Positions 1 through 5,603 of a stretch of 16,306 nucleotides of DNA are shown here, piece after piece. The notes under the pieces were generated by a model. It was not told the origin of the DNA, ran no database searches, and worked only from the letters and a program-made list of their open reading frames with translations. Each line of letters starts with the position of its first letter. The first letter of the stretch is position 1. Source of the stretch: an uncultured Bacteroidales bacterium (GTDB lineage: Bacteria; Bacteroidota; Bacteroidia; Bacteroidales; Paludibacteraceae); NCBI GenBank assembly GCA_937910305.1, contig CALEPS010000004.1:1-16306 (forward strand), written 5' to 3'. The position numbers were made by a program, and so were the translations under genes.

Positions 1-28
1 ATCCCCAATCCCCAATCCCCAATCCCCA
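1..28. repeat. Tandem heptamer repeat at contig end
   Basis: The window begins with four direct copies of the 7-base unit ATCCCCA. It borders the AT-rich eukaryote-like segment. It could be a genomic microsatellite or a low-complexity point where assembly stopped. The unit is not the common fungal telomere TTAGGG, so I do not call it a telomere. Confidence 0.8.
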
Positions 29-115
29 TATATATAATTAATCTTTTATTTAAAATTTTATTTAATAAAGATTAAATTTAATTATTTTTTATTTTTTATT
101 TTTATATATATCTAA

Positions 116-1348
116 ATGAAAAATTCAGATTTCCTCTCTTGGTTTAATAATCTTAATAGCTCCAATACTAAAGAAAATATACTCTCAAGTGCGAATAATA
201 TAATATCCTCTTTATCAATAGAGGAAGAAAAAACTATAGTGAATAAAGAAAAATATAAATATTATTTAAAAGTATTTAATACACAAAGTGAAGATTTATT
301 ATACACAATTAATCGTTTAATAGGAGGTATATGCTCAACAGCGATTGAATTACGTAAAGGATTTGGTATTGCATTACAACTATTTCTAGATAAATTCATT
401 AGCGAAATAAATTTATCAGAATTATTAGAAGGAATTCAAAAAGAAACATATGTTCCTAAACATGAGAAGAATAATATTCGTTTAGCAGCTTTAAGCGGGA
501 AATTGTTCGTGTATAAAATATTATTAAATTTACACAATTTATCAGAGGATAATATTATTTTCATGATAAAGCAAATAATAAATATATCCAAAGGCCAGAA
601 ATTGTTAGAAGAAGCTTGTATTGTTTTAATCGAGGAAATATTTAATAAAATATTTAATGAGTATTTTGACATAAAAAAAAATAAGATTAATAAATTATTA
701 GAAGGCATATTCAAATCTTTAGATACTATTTTAGAGCATAAGAATAATTTAACTTTAATTGATAATAACTTAGAATTTTGTACTTATTTTATTTTAATGA
801 ATTATATAGACAATATAAAAGGATTTATCCCTTCGAAATTAATCGAAGATTTTTTCGATAATAATAACGAAGAAAGTAACCAGCCTTTATTTAAATATTT
901 TTGTCTTTTGTTAAATTTGCCTATTAAATATCAAAATATTAATACAAAGGATGCAAATGTTTTCAATTATAGTCTTAAATTTTTATATCAAATATTAATC
1001 AAATTAAATAATAATAAATACGCGTATAAAATCTGGAATATTTTAATCGACGAAAAATGCGTCGAAAAATTCAATCAAATATCCCCCAAAAATTTCGAAA
1101 ATTTAATCTATACATATTCCTTATTTCTTCTCATTAATTTTTTCGACACGAAATTTTCTTTACAAATATTCGACGAAACCTTTTTTTTATCTCTTACGAA
1201 TTTTCAATCGAATAAAAAAGTAAAATATGTAATCAATATAACAGATATAATTTCCGAAAAAATAAAAGATATAAAAGATAATGATAAAGTTATTGAAGAA
1301 TATTGTGAAAAATGTTTAAATATTTTCGGGAATGCTTCTGGGCGATGA
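116..1348 (+). CDS. Pol5/MYBBP1A-like nucleolar protein, N-terminal fragment (eukaryotic, truncated by junction)
   Basis: The 410-codon frame is very AT-rich with abundant Asn, Ile and Lys, and its ATG follows a long A/T stretch with no ribosome binding site. Residues about 60-90 (core TINRLIGGICS then RKGFGIALQLFL) match the repeat near the N-terminus of the DNA polymerase phi family (yeast Pol5, human MYBBP1A), where a Leu-Asn-Arg-Leu-Ile helix is followed by Arg-x-Gly-Phe-x-x-Ala-Leu. About 40 residues later SGKLFVYKILL matches the family's GKLFGLKSLL segment. Family members act in the nucleolus on rDNA transcription and ribosome assembly, and are normally around 1000 residues, so only the N-terminal part is here. 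The last five residues (NASGR) and the stop come from antisense bacterial DNA, so the native gene is interrupted near 1330. The family call is from remembered motifs; the host taxon is unknown. Confidence 0.7.
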   Translation: MKNSDFLSWFNNLNSSNTKENILSSANNIISSLSIEEEKTIVNKEKYKYYLKVFNTQSEDLLYTINRLIGGICSTAIELRKGFGIALQLFLDKFISEINLSELLEGIQKETYVPKHEKNNIRLAALSGKLFVYKILLNLHNLSEDNIIFMIKQIINISKGQKLLEEACIVLIEEIFNKIFNEYFDIKKNKINKLLEGIFKSLDTILEHKNNLTLIDNNLEFCTYFILMNYIDNIKGFIPSKLIEDFFDNNNEESNQPLFKYFCLLLNLPIKYQNINTKDANVFNYSLKFLYQILIKLNNNKYAYKIWNILIDEKCVEKFNQISPKNFENLIYTYSLFLLINFFDTKFSLQIFDETFFLSLTNFQSNKKVKYVINITDIISEKIKDIKDNDKVIEEYCEKCLNIFGNASGR

Positions 1349-1634
1349 AGTCCAGTTGGTCCTGCGAGATCTTGTTCAGATCCTTCCGGCGGCTTGCTAC
1401 CATCGCGCGCACCTCGGTGAAGCGCTCACGGAGCGCCAACTCTTTGGCAGAGGGCTGCGTGCTGCGCTCCACTTTCGGACGGAGATACAGACGGTTACAT
1501 GCATTGCTCTGGGTAGCCGCTACGCGGTGGGTTGCCAAGAGCATCTTGGTGCAGGAGTGCTGACCGCTCTTGCTCGGTTTTGCCAATGCACCCGACACAT
1601 GGTCGATGCCGGCGGAATAAGTTACTTTTGCCAT
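1290..1634 (-). CDS. Hypothetical accessory protein, C-terminus replaced at the junction
   Basis: I place the start at 1634, giving a protein beginning MAKVTYSAGIDHVSGALAK, rather than the earlier in-frame ATG at 1697, which would read through the repeat block at 1672-1747. About 100 bacterial residues are present: a Lys/Ser-rich N-terminal half with a Cys at about residue 29, then a charged helical stretch ending DQLDFIAQK. The last dozen residues (HSRKYLNIFHNILQ region) are antisense reading of the AT-rich eukaryotic segment, so the natural C-terminus is missing. I do not recognise the family. Its place at the end of a cassette of small genes with an HNH nuclease suggests a phage-like or other mobile accessory gene, which is inference. 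Confidence 0.55.
   Translation of the reverse strand: MAKVTYSAGIDHVSGALAKPSKSGQHSCTKMLLATHRVAATQSNACNRLYLRPKVERSTQPSAKELALRERFTEVRAMVASRRKDLNKISQDQLDFIAQKHSRKYLNIFHNILQ
1322..1345. other. Abrupt composition switch: probable chimeric assembly junction
   Basis: Upstream of about 1330 the DNA is AT-rich and reads as a eukaryotic Pol5-like gene on the plus strand. Immediately downstream it is GC-rich and reads as a bacterial gene on the minus strand. Both frames run a few codons into the other half and then end. No target-site duplication, att-like sequence or transposon end is visible at the switch. Confidence 0.75.
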
Positions 1635-1638
1635 ACAA

Positions 1639-1656
1639 GTTCGGCGTTTGCCGAAC
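1639..1656 (-). promoter_or_regulatory. Perfect 7-bp hairpin just upstream of the truncated gene
   Basis: GTTCGGC, GTTT, GCCGAAC form a perfect stem with a four-base loop, four bases from the start codon at 1634. On the minus-strand transcript it would sit where the ribosome binds and could affect initiation. Function is inference. Confidence 0.5.
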
Positions 1657-1671
1657 AGACCGCCCATCGGG

Positions 1672-1747
1672 CTGACAGACCGTTCACTTACGTTCACTGT
1701 CAGACCGTTTCACTGACAGACCGCTCGTTTCACTCACTGACAGACCT
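1672..1747. repeat. Four spaced copies of CTGACAGACC
   Basis: Near-identical copies of CTGACAGACCG begin at 1672, 1697, 1713 and 1737; the second has one change and the last lacks the final G. The spacers are variations on TTTCACT / CGTTCACT. The block lies directly upstream of the minus-strand start at 1634, so it could be a multi-site operator or a slippage-prone array. Confidence 0.7.
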
Positions 1748-1764
1748 AATTGCATCTGTTCGGA

Positions 1765-1783
1765 CCCCTACGCCGTGAGGGGG
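1765..1783. terminator. Possible weak hairpin between two minus-strand genes
   Basis: CCCCT (1765-1769) can pair with AGGGG (1778-1782) around an eight-base loop. It lies between the stop at 1854 and the start at 1634 of consecutive minus-strand genes. There is no good T tract on the minus strand, so termination is uncertain. Confidence 0.25.
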
Positions 1784-1853
1784 TTTAAAAAGTTAGTAAG
1801 TAGATGTTGTTTTCGTGGCGTTCTGCCGTCAGCCTTCAGCCGTCAGGTGGACG

Positions 1854-2054
1854 CTACAGCTTCTTGGAAGCATCGTAGGTTTCAATCGTCTTGGTGACGA
1901 TGGTGCAGGTGGTGTCGCCTCGTTGGTAATACTGGCTCTGCGTGGTGATGGTCCTGGTGACGTTGCAGGACTGGAGCCCCAAGGCAATCGCCAGACATGT
2001 CAGCACAGCCGTTAGGGCCGTAGCGACAATCTTGTAAATCTTTTGCTTGTCCAT
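1854..2054 (-). CDS. Tiny lipobox-bearing membrane protein ('smalltalk'-like)
   Basis: This 66-residue protein has a short Lys-containing N-terminus, a hydrophobic helix (about residues 8-26) and a lipobox-like LQSC with Cys at about residue 30, then a Thr/Ser/Tyr-rich tail. That is the shape of a very small lipoprotein or signal-anchored protein. Bacteroidales mobile elements and phages often carry such tiny proteins, sometimes annotated as smalltalk proteins; I match it on size and shape only. The start follows a purine-rich run of A and G, 15 bases after the stop of the 59-residue gene upstream, so the two are probably co-transcribed. No function is known to me. Confidence 0.65.
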   Translation of the reverse strand: MDKQKIYKIVATALTAVLTCLAIALGLQSCNVTRTITTQSQYYQRGDTTCTIVTKTIETYDASKKL

Positions 2055-2069
2055 GTTTTTTTTCTTTTT

Positions 2070-2249
2070 TTAGGTGGTTTCTTCCATAATATCTGCCGCC
2101 TCTCCTGCCGGCAGATAACTATTCCTGTGAAGTCTGTAGAGGATGCTGCCGTCGCATTGCTTGTACGCCCGCAACACATAACCTCGTTTCTTCAGCCTTT
2201 TCTTCAATGCTTTGATGTCCGTTCCCGGACGAATTATTACTCTTGCCAT
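2070..2249 (-). CDS. Small basic protein of 59 residues, unknown
   Basis: The frame runs from the ATG at 2247-2249 to the TAA at 2070-2072 on the minus strand. The product begins MARVIIRPGTDIKALKKRL, is strongly basic in its first half (KKRLKKRGYVLRAYK), and ends in an acidic EEAA/DIMEETT-like tail. It fills the gap exactly between the 66-residue gene (start 2054) and the repeat array at 2259-2298, and ends 15 bases before the next start. The basic helix could bind nucleic acid, but there is no recognisable motif. The three 11-base repeats directly upstream may control it. Confidence 0.6.
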   Translation of the reverse strand: MARVIIRPGTDIKALKKRLKKRGYVLRAYKQCDGSILYRLHRNSYLPAGEAADIMEETT

Positions 2250-2258
2250 ATGTTAACT

Positions 2259-2298
2259 TTTACGACTCATTTACGACTCATTTACGACTCATTCACGA
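2259..2298. repeat. Perfect 11-bp tandem repeat upstream of the 59-residue gene
   Basis: TTTACGACTCA occurs three times without a gap (2259-2269, 2270-2280, 2281-2291), followed by a degenerate partial copy. The period of 11 is close to one helical turn, so a protein bound to each unit would sit on the same face. The array lies between the promoter-like box at 2329-2336 and the start at 2249. Confidence 0.85.
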
Positions 2299-2328
2299 AA
2301 AACAGCGGACCTTTTTCAAAATCCGCTG

Positions 2329-2336
2329 CAAAGATA
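2329..2336 (-). promoter_or_regulatory. Possible Bacteroidota -7 box (TATCTTTG)
   Basis: On the minus strand this reads TATCTTTG, fitting the TAnnTTTG consensus of the Bacteroidota housekeeping sigma factor, followed by CA as in the other promoters here. There is no TTG at the expected spacing upstream, so the call is weak. It would drive the 59- and 66-residue genes. Confidence 0.4.
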
Positions 2337-2338
2337 GT

Positions 2339-2638
2339 TCAAAAGTGAACAATGTGTTCCTCGGAAGGTGGAAATTTATATAAAAAACTATATTTTCCCC
2401 TCCTGAGAGCCTGTTGGTAGTACCATCTCAGGCAGTTGTTTACTCGGATGACGGGTATTCCGTTCTGTTGCGCAACCATAAGCCGTGCACATTCAGCGGA
2501 TGCACCTTTGTCTCTCGTAAGGAAATAATCATCCACCACGGCTTGATTGCGTACTTCTATCTGATGCCGTTTCTCCGACATCCGGTACTCATTCGGGTCC
2601 CGTGCCAAATATGGTACATCATATAACGGATAGTCCAT
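2339..2638 (-). CDS. Hypothetical protein of 99 residues
   Basis: The start at 2638 lies inside the end of the preceding gene (20-base overlap with 2619-3029), which indicates translational coupling. The N-terminus is rich in Tyr, Asp and Pro (MDYPLYDVPYLARDPNEY), followed by a charged region with a Cys at about residue 50, and a basic aromatic segment (RWYYQQALRRGKYSF) near the C-terminus. There is no signal peptide or membrane segment. I do not recognise the family. The compact overlapping arrangement of such small genes resembles phage or integrative-element cargo. Confidence 0.6.
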   Translation of the reverse strand: MDYPLYDVPYLARDPNEYRMSEKRHQIEVRNQAVVDDYFLTRDKGASAECARLMVAQQNGIPVIRVNNCLRWYYQQALRRGKYSFLYKFPPSEEHIVHF

Positions 2639-3029
2639 TTGCCTTGAAATTTAACGGTTTCACATCTTCTAACTGGAACGCTTCAGCGGCTTGGACGGTG
2701 TAGATGCCGTAGCGGTTGTAGTACTTGGCACTAACCATCTTAAAATTCGCCATCATACTCTTGATATGCTCGGTTCCGTTCCAATTAAAAGGCATCGGCA
2801 CGCAGTCTTTGATGGCGTAATACGGATGATCTTTGATGGCTACACCGCGCAGTTTCTGCTCCCACAAGGTAACGTAAATCTGCCGTTGCCGTTGCAGCGG
2901 AATAGCATTCCATTGCTCCTCGGCAGGTCGTATCATCCGTTCGTTTTGCGGAGCGATGTAGGGCTTTAGCAAATCGAGCATAACCGCCCAACTTCTACGC
3001 TTCTTCAGTATGTCGTCTAAAGCTTCCAT
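2619..3029 (-). CDS. Hypothetical protein of 136 residues
   Basis: I choose the ATG at 3027-3029 (MEALDDILKKRRSW); the longer frame would need a TTG start at 3044. The first 35 residues look helical and basic (ILKKRRSWAVMLDLLKPYI). A central part includes QRQRQIYVTLWEQKLRG and HPYYAIKDC, with a mixed tail. No transmembrane helix is present. Its stop overlaps the next gene by 20 bases. The DNA before it (3030-3213) carries a 13-base inverted repeat. The family is unrecognised; a phage-like accessory role is only suggested by context. Confidence 0.6.
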   Translation of the reverse strand: MEALDDILKKRRSWAVMLDLLKPYIAPQNERMIRPAEEQWNAIPLQRQRQIYVTLWEQKLRGVAIKDHPYYAIKDCVPMPFNWNGTEHIKSMMANFKMVSAKYYNRYGIYTVQAAEAFQLEDVKPLNFKANGLSVI

Positions 3030-3050
3030 AAATTTAATTTTCAAAAAAAG

Positions 3051-3128
3051 TAGTGGGGTGACATCCTCCGGGGAGATTATAGAGGGGTATATATAGCGTG
3101 TATATCTATGCAGGGTGTCACCCTACTA
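3051..3128. repeat. 13-base inverted repeat with 52-base spacer in an intergenic gap
   Basis: TAGTGGGGTGACA at 3051-3063 is complementary to TGTCACCCTACTA at 3116-3128 except for one G-T pair. The right arm also overlaps a local palindrome, GGGTGTCACCC, at 3113-3123. The spacer is AT-rich with TATATATA. It sits upstream of the minus-strand gene starting at 3029 and could be an operator pair or a leader structure. Confidence 0.6.
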
Positions 3129-3192
3129 CGTTTCTTTTTTATTCTTTTGCTACTTTTCTTTTTGTTCTTTATTCGGCATCTGTCAATATATC

Positions 3193-3211
3193 CGGACGAT
3201 GCCATCGTCCG
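3193..3211. terminator. Perfect palindrome abutting a stop codon
   Basis: CGGACGATG, C, CATCGTCCG: nine-base arms around a single base, two bases past the TAG stop (3214-3216) of the 146-residue minus-strand gene. There is no T tract, so it may be an RNA 3'-end stabiliser or a protein-binding site rather than an intrinsic terminator. Confidence 0.5.
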
Positions 3212-3213
3212 CT

Positions 3214-3654
3214 CTAATCGACGCAAACCACCGTGAACTCCACGCTATCCGGCTCGATGTTCGGGTGCGTCTCCGGGAAGGCATCCTTAATCGCTTTCAG
3301 TGCTTTGGTGATCGCCGCCGATTTGGCTTTGAGCACGGTCTGCTCGGCACTCTTTTGCCGGAACGCCACACCCTCTGTCATCGTGTATTTCTGCGGCTTT
3401 CCAACGATGTCAAACACTGGCGTTACATCCAATGTGTAGTGATGTCCCTCGTGGTCAAACTTACCACTCGTCTCGCCTTTCTCTTCCAACTTCTGCTCAG
3501 CCAACTTCTTGGCTTCCGGCTCCAACTCATCCACCCGCGCCTTGCACGATTCAATAAGTTGTTTAAGGACGGAGGTTTCTACCAGTGCATCCGCACCATT
3601 CAGGTTAATGTCATTTGCAGCAATCAGCGCTGCTCTTAATTCTATAGCTTTCAT
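3214..3654 (-). CDS. Hypothetical protein of 146 residues, helical
   Basis: The protein begins MKAIELRAALIAANDINLNG. Residues about 28-60 form a Leu/Glu/Lys-rich probable coiled coil (VDELEPEAKKLAEQKLEEKG), followed by a possible beta segment (HHYTLDVTPVFDIVGK), then a second basic helix (VLKAKSAAITKALKAIKDA) and a beta-like tail. No catalytic signature, signal peptide or membrane segment is visible. It lies 117 bases downstream of the HNH-like gene and is probably in the same transcript. The coiled coil and flanking strands loosely recall phage-encoded host-interaction or nuclease-inhibitor proteins, but this is only an impression. Confidence 0.6.
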   Translation of the reverse strand: MKAIELRAALIAANDINLNGADALVETSVLKQLIESCKARVDELEPEAKKLAEQKLEEKGETSGKFDHEGHHYTLDVTPVFDIVGKPQKYTMTEGVAFRQKSAEQTVLKAKSAAITKALKAIKDAFPETHPNIEPDSVEFTVVCVD

Positions 3655-3720
3655 TGTTATTCTAATTTTTTGTTTTGTTAATAGTTAGGGATATTATCCC
3701 GTTTTTCTTTGTTAATTAGC

Positions 3721-3737
3721 CCGACATCTGATGTCGG
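3721..3737. repeat. Perfect 17-bp palindrome
   Basis: CCGACATC, T, GATGTCGG: eight-base arms around a single base, in the gap between the HNH-like gene and the 146-residue gene. It belongs to a set of similarly built palindromes (3193, 3755, 12912). Confidence 0.6.
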
Positions 3738-3754
3738 TTCACATCGTCCGTTGC

Positions 3755-3771
3755 GCGGAATGTCATTCCGC
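3755..3771. terminator. Perfect palindrome directly after the HNH-like stop codon
   Basis: GCGGAATG, T, CATTCCGC: eight-base arms around one base, ending at the base next to the stop codon of the minus-strand gene at 3772. There is no T run, so an mRNA-end or binding-site role is as likely as termination. Confidence 0.5.
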
Positions 3772-4392
3772 TCACACCTCCATGTGATGAGTCATTTCGT
3801 ACTCCATCTGCTCACCGGGATCGCCCACTGTGTACTCCGGCTCAACAAGCAGTTTCAGCAACTCCTTGCGCGTCAGGTTCGTGTACTCGCTCACGGAGTG
3901 CGTAGCTTTGTACTCTGCCATCCGTTCAAAGAACCGCAGCAAGAACCTCACCGCGTAATACGTCGGGTTAATCCCTTGATTACGCAGTTTCTTGATAAAA
4001 CCGCCGTCACGATGATTCAGCCATGTCGGAACCAACCGCAGATTGTCCACGCAGTTGTTCTTGTTGTCGCCGTCGATGTGATCCACCTGATAACCGGCAG
4101 GAATCGGACCCAGCCATGCTCTTGCCACAACGGCATGCACGTCAATAGGCTTGCGATAACCGCTTATCTGCGGGTAACGCGAGTGATTGTTAGGTCTGCG
4201 CACGTACTTGTCCCAGATAGAGATGTTCTTCTTGATCCAAGCACGGTTGCTGCCTTTGCGGTAGATACAACCAGTACGTGTACTCCAGTTGCCGGATACC
4301 TCATCGTGCGCGACGAGTGTTCCGTCTGCCAGCATGTCCGTCACCGGCGTATAATCCGGATTCGGATAAATGATAAAATTTTTGTCAGCCAT
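3772..4392 (-). CDS. HNH endonuclease-like protein
   Basis: The 206-residue protein carries a clear HNH-type core at about residues 88-130: VHAVVARAWLGPIP, then GYQVDHIDGDNKNNCVDNL and LRLVP. This is the layout of phage and homing HNH nucleases: His of the VDHIDGD strand-turn, Asp-Asn-x-x-Asn for metal and substrate contacts, then N-L-R. Such enzymes nick or cut DNA and usually travel with phages or other mobile elements. The N-terminal 80 residues (YPNPDYTPVTD, Trp/Arg/Lys-rich) may help bind DNA, and the helical C-terminus (ERMAEYKATHS, TRKELLKLL) is of unknown role. It is the first gene after the promoter-like box at 4494-4501 and probably leads the minus-strand cassette. Confidence 0.8.
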   Translation of the reverse strand: MADKNFIIYPNPDYTPVTDMLADGTLVAHDEVSGNWSTRTGCIYRKGSNRAWIKKNISIWDKYVRRPNNHSRYPQISGYRKPIDVHAVVARAWLGPIPAGYQVDHIDGDNKNNCVDNLRLVPTWLNHRDGGFIKKLRNQGINPTYYAVRFLLRFFERMAEYKATHSVSEYTNLTRKELLKLLVEPEYTVGDPGEQMEYEMTHHMEV

Positions 4393-4426
4393 AATTCAAA
4401 CATTTTTTTTAGCTGTTAAAAACTAT

Positions 4427-4440
4427 GGCTACCGGTAGCC
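4427..4440. repeat. Perfect 14-bp palindrome in the HNH leader
   Basis: GGCTACCGGTAGCC is fully self-complementary. It lies 35 bases upstream of the HNH-like start and downstream of its likely promoter, a natural place for an operator. Confidence 0.55.
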
Positions 4441-4493
4441 GTTAATCTGATTGGCTCTCTGTTAGCCGCACAAATTCAACATCGAATTCAGTG

Positions 4494-4501
4494 CAAAATT
4501 A
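4494..4501 (-). promoter_or_regulatory. Possible promoter of the HNH cassette (TAATTTTG)
   Basis: The minus strand reads TAATTTTG then CA, fitting TAnnTTTG, about 100 bases before the HNH-like start. The context GTAATTTTGCA resembles the stronger boxes at 6599 and 15739. No good TTG element lies 20 bases upstream, so it may be weak or regulated. Confidence 0.45.
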
Positions 4502-4643
4502 CAGCTTTTTTTGGATTGGGAAAACTGTATTATGCTAATAATGAATGAGTTACAGAAGCTATCGCAGACAATCTTTCCACTCACAGAACGATGACGGTTT
4601 TACGCACACTTTTGCTCACACTTCACTCACACATGGACACAAC

Positions 4644-4675
4644 AAAAAGACCCACAATCTTACGACTGTAGGTCT
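4644..4675 (-). terminator. Intrinsic terminator of the three-gene operon
   Basis: On the minus strand AGACCTACA (4667-4675) pairs with TGTGGGTCT (4648-4656, one G-U pair) around a ten-base loop, followed at once by a T run (4644-4648). It lies about 22 bases after the stop codon at 4697. This is the clearest intrinsic terminator in the window. Confidence 0.8.
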
Positions 4676-4696
4676 CTGTACGAAGCAAAAATCTGC

Positions 4697-4936
4697 TTAT
4701 GCGTTGATGATGTTAAAAGCTATTTGAGCGATACGTTTTCCCTCATCCAAAACGGTCTGTTTGCCTCCTGTTTTGACTTGCCAATTAGGATAACGAGTGT
4801 CTTGTTTTAACTGATTTTGTTTACGGCTGAAAGTGTTCGTGTTTGGCATGTGTTCCTTAGTCACTCTGATAGCTTCCAAGTCCGATGCAAAAGGCTTGTA
4901 TGAACTATCTGCATAGATCGTGAGATCAGCCATCAC
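4697..4936 (-). CDS. Hypothetical protein of 79 residues, third gene of unknown operon
   Basis: The frame begins MMADLTIYADSSYKPFASDL; the second Met (start 4933) is equally possible. The middle is Asn/Gln/Lys-rich and looks flexible (NTFSRKQNQLKQDTRYPNW), followed by an amphipathic helix ending RIAQIAFNIINA. There is no signal, membrane segment or recognised motif. The gene starts 22 bases after the stop of the 214-residue gene and is followed by a strong intrinsic terminator, so it closes the operon. Its small size next to two larger unknown proteins would fit a regulator, inhibitor or structural subunit, but nothing in the sequence decides this. Confidence 0.6.
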   Translation of the reverse strand: MMADLTIYADSSYKPFASDLEAIRVTKEHMPNTNTFSRKQNQLKQDTRYPNWQVKTGGKQTVLDEGKRIAQIAFNIINA

Positions 4937-4958
4937 GCGATAGACATAGAACCATTGA

Positions 4959-5603
4959 CTACCACCCCTTGAACTGCTCCTTCAGTTGCTCCTTCAAAGC
5001 CGCATATATCTTGCGCAAACACGAACGACGGAATTTGTCATCATCCCAATTTGTCTCTTTTGTAACCGGTTTGGCAGCTGGTACTCCGTTCATATAATCC
5101 ACTTCCTGTAAATCATGCCCGACGATATTTTCCACTTCCTCCTCATCATGTTTTAGCACGGCTAACATCGCCTGAAATAGCACGGATTCGCAGAAGTAAC
5201 CGAGTATCGTTCGCATGTACTCAAAATAAGGATGTTGCTCGGCTTCTTCCGGCTTGACGCGCTCTGCCAACGACAACATGCACACCACGTCAAACAGCAC
5301 CAAAGTAGCTGTCATTTCCTGCTGTTTTTCAGAGCGTTGTACGCGGGTATCGCTTTCATCCACAAACACGCTATATTTGCGTTTAAGTTGGTTGAAAACC
5401 TTATCCACTTTCCACTCGCGATGAGCCGATTTGCGAATCTCCTCGACAACTGCTATAGCCTCATTCCAAATCTCTTCAGGACTTAAATCCTCATATCGCT
5501 CACTGGTAACATTGATAGCATTGTATGCCACCATATACTCTTGACGCGACTCGTATTGTTGCCGCAGTTCCAGTTTCTTATCTTCGGATAAAAGGCGATA
5601 CAT
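4959..5603 (-). CDS. Hypothetical helical protein of 214 residues, second gene of unknown operon
   Basis: The start codon shares one base with the stop of the preceding gene (TAATG at 5601-5605), so the two are translationally coupled and likely act together. The protein is almost entirely helical by eye: charged N-terminal helices (EDKKLELRQQYESRQEY), a segment rich in Glu and Arg, a hydrophobic helix at about residues 95-115 (TATLVLFDVVCMLSLAE), a second (YFCESVLFQAMLAVLKH) and an acidic linker (DEEEVEN). The C-terminus (RKIYAALKEQLKEQFKGW) is amphipathic. The hydrophobic helices are short and interrupted by charges, so a soluble bundle is more likely than a membrane protein. I see no HEPN, nuclease or kinase motif and do not recognise the family. 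Confidence 0.65.
   Translation of the reverse strand: MYRLLSEDKKLELRQQYESRQEYMVAYNAINVTSERYEDLSPEEIWNEAIAVVEEIRKSAHREWKVDKVFNQLKRKYSVFVDESDTRVQRSEKQQEMTATLVLFDVVCMLSLAERVKPEEAEQHPYFEYMRTILGYFCESVLFQAMLAVLKHDEEEVENIVGHDLQEVDYMNGVPAAKPVTKETNWDDDKFRRSCLRKIYAALKEQLKEQFKGW

Noticed and set aside
116..1348. Bacterial gene acquired from a eukaryote
   Set aside because: The DNA is still in eukaryote-like AT-rich form, lacks bacterial signals and is cut at the composition switch, so an assembly chimera is simpler.
1672..1747. CRISPR-like array
   Set aside because: The repeat is only about 10 bases, the spacers resemble each other and no cas genes are present.
3709..4419. 236-residue plus-strand open frame
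   Set aside because: It is antisense to the HNH-like gene, whose motif is clear, and has the His/Val/Arg-rich look of a shadow frame.
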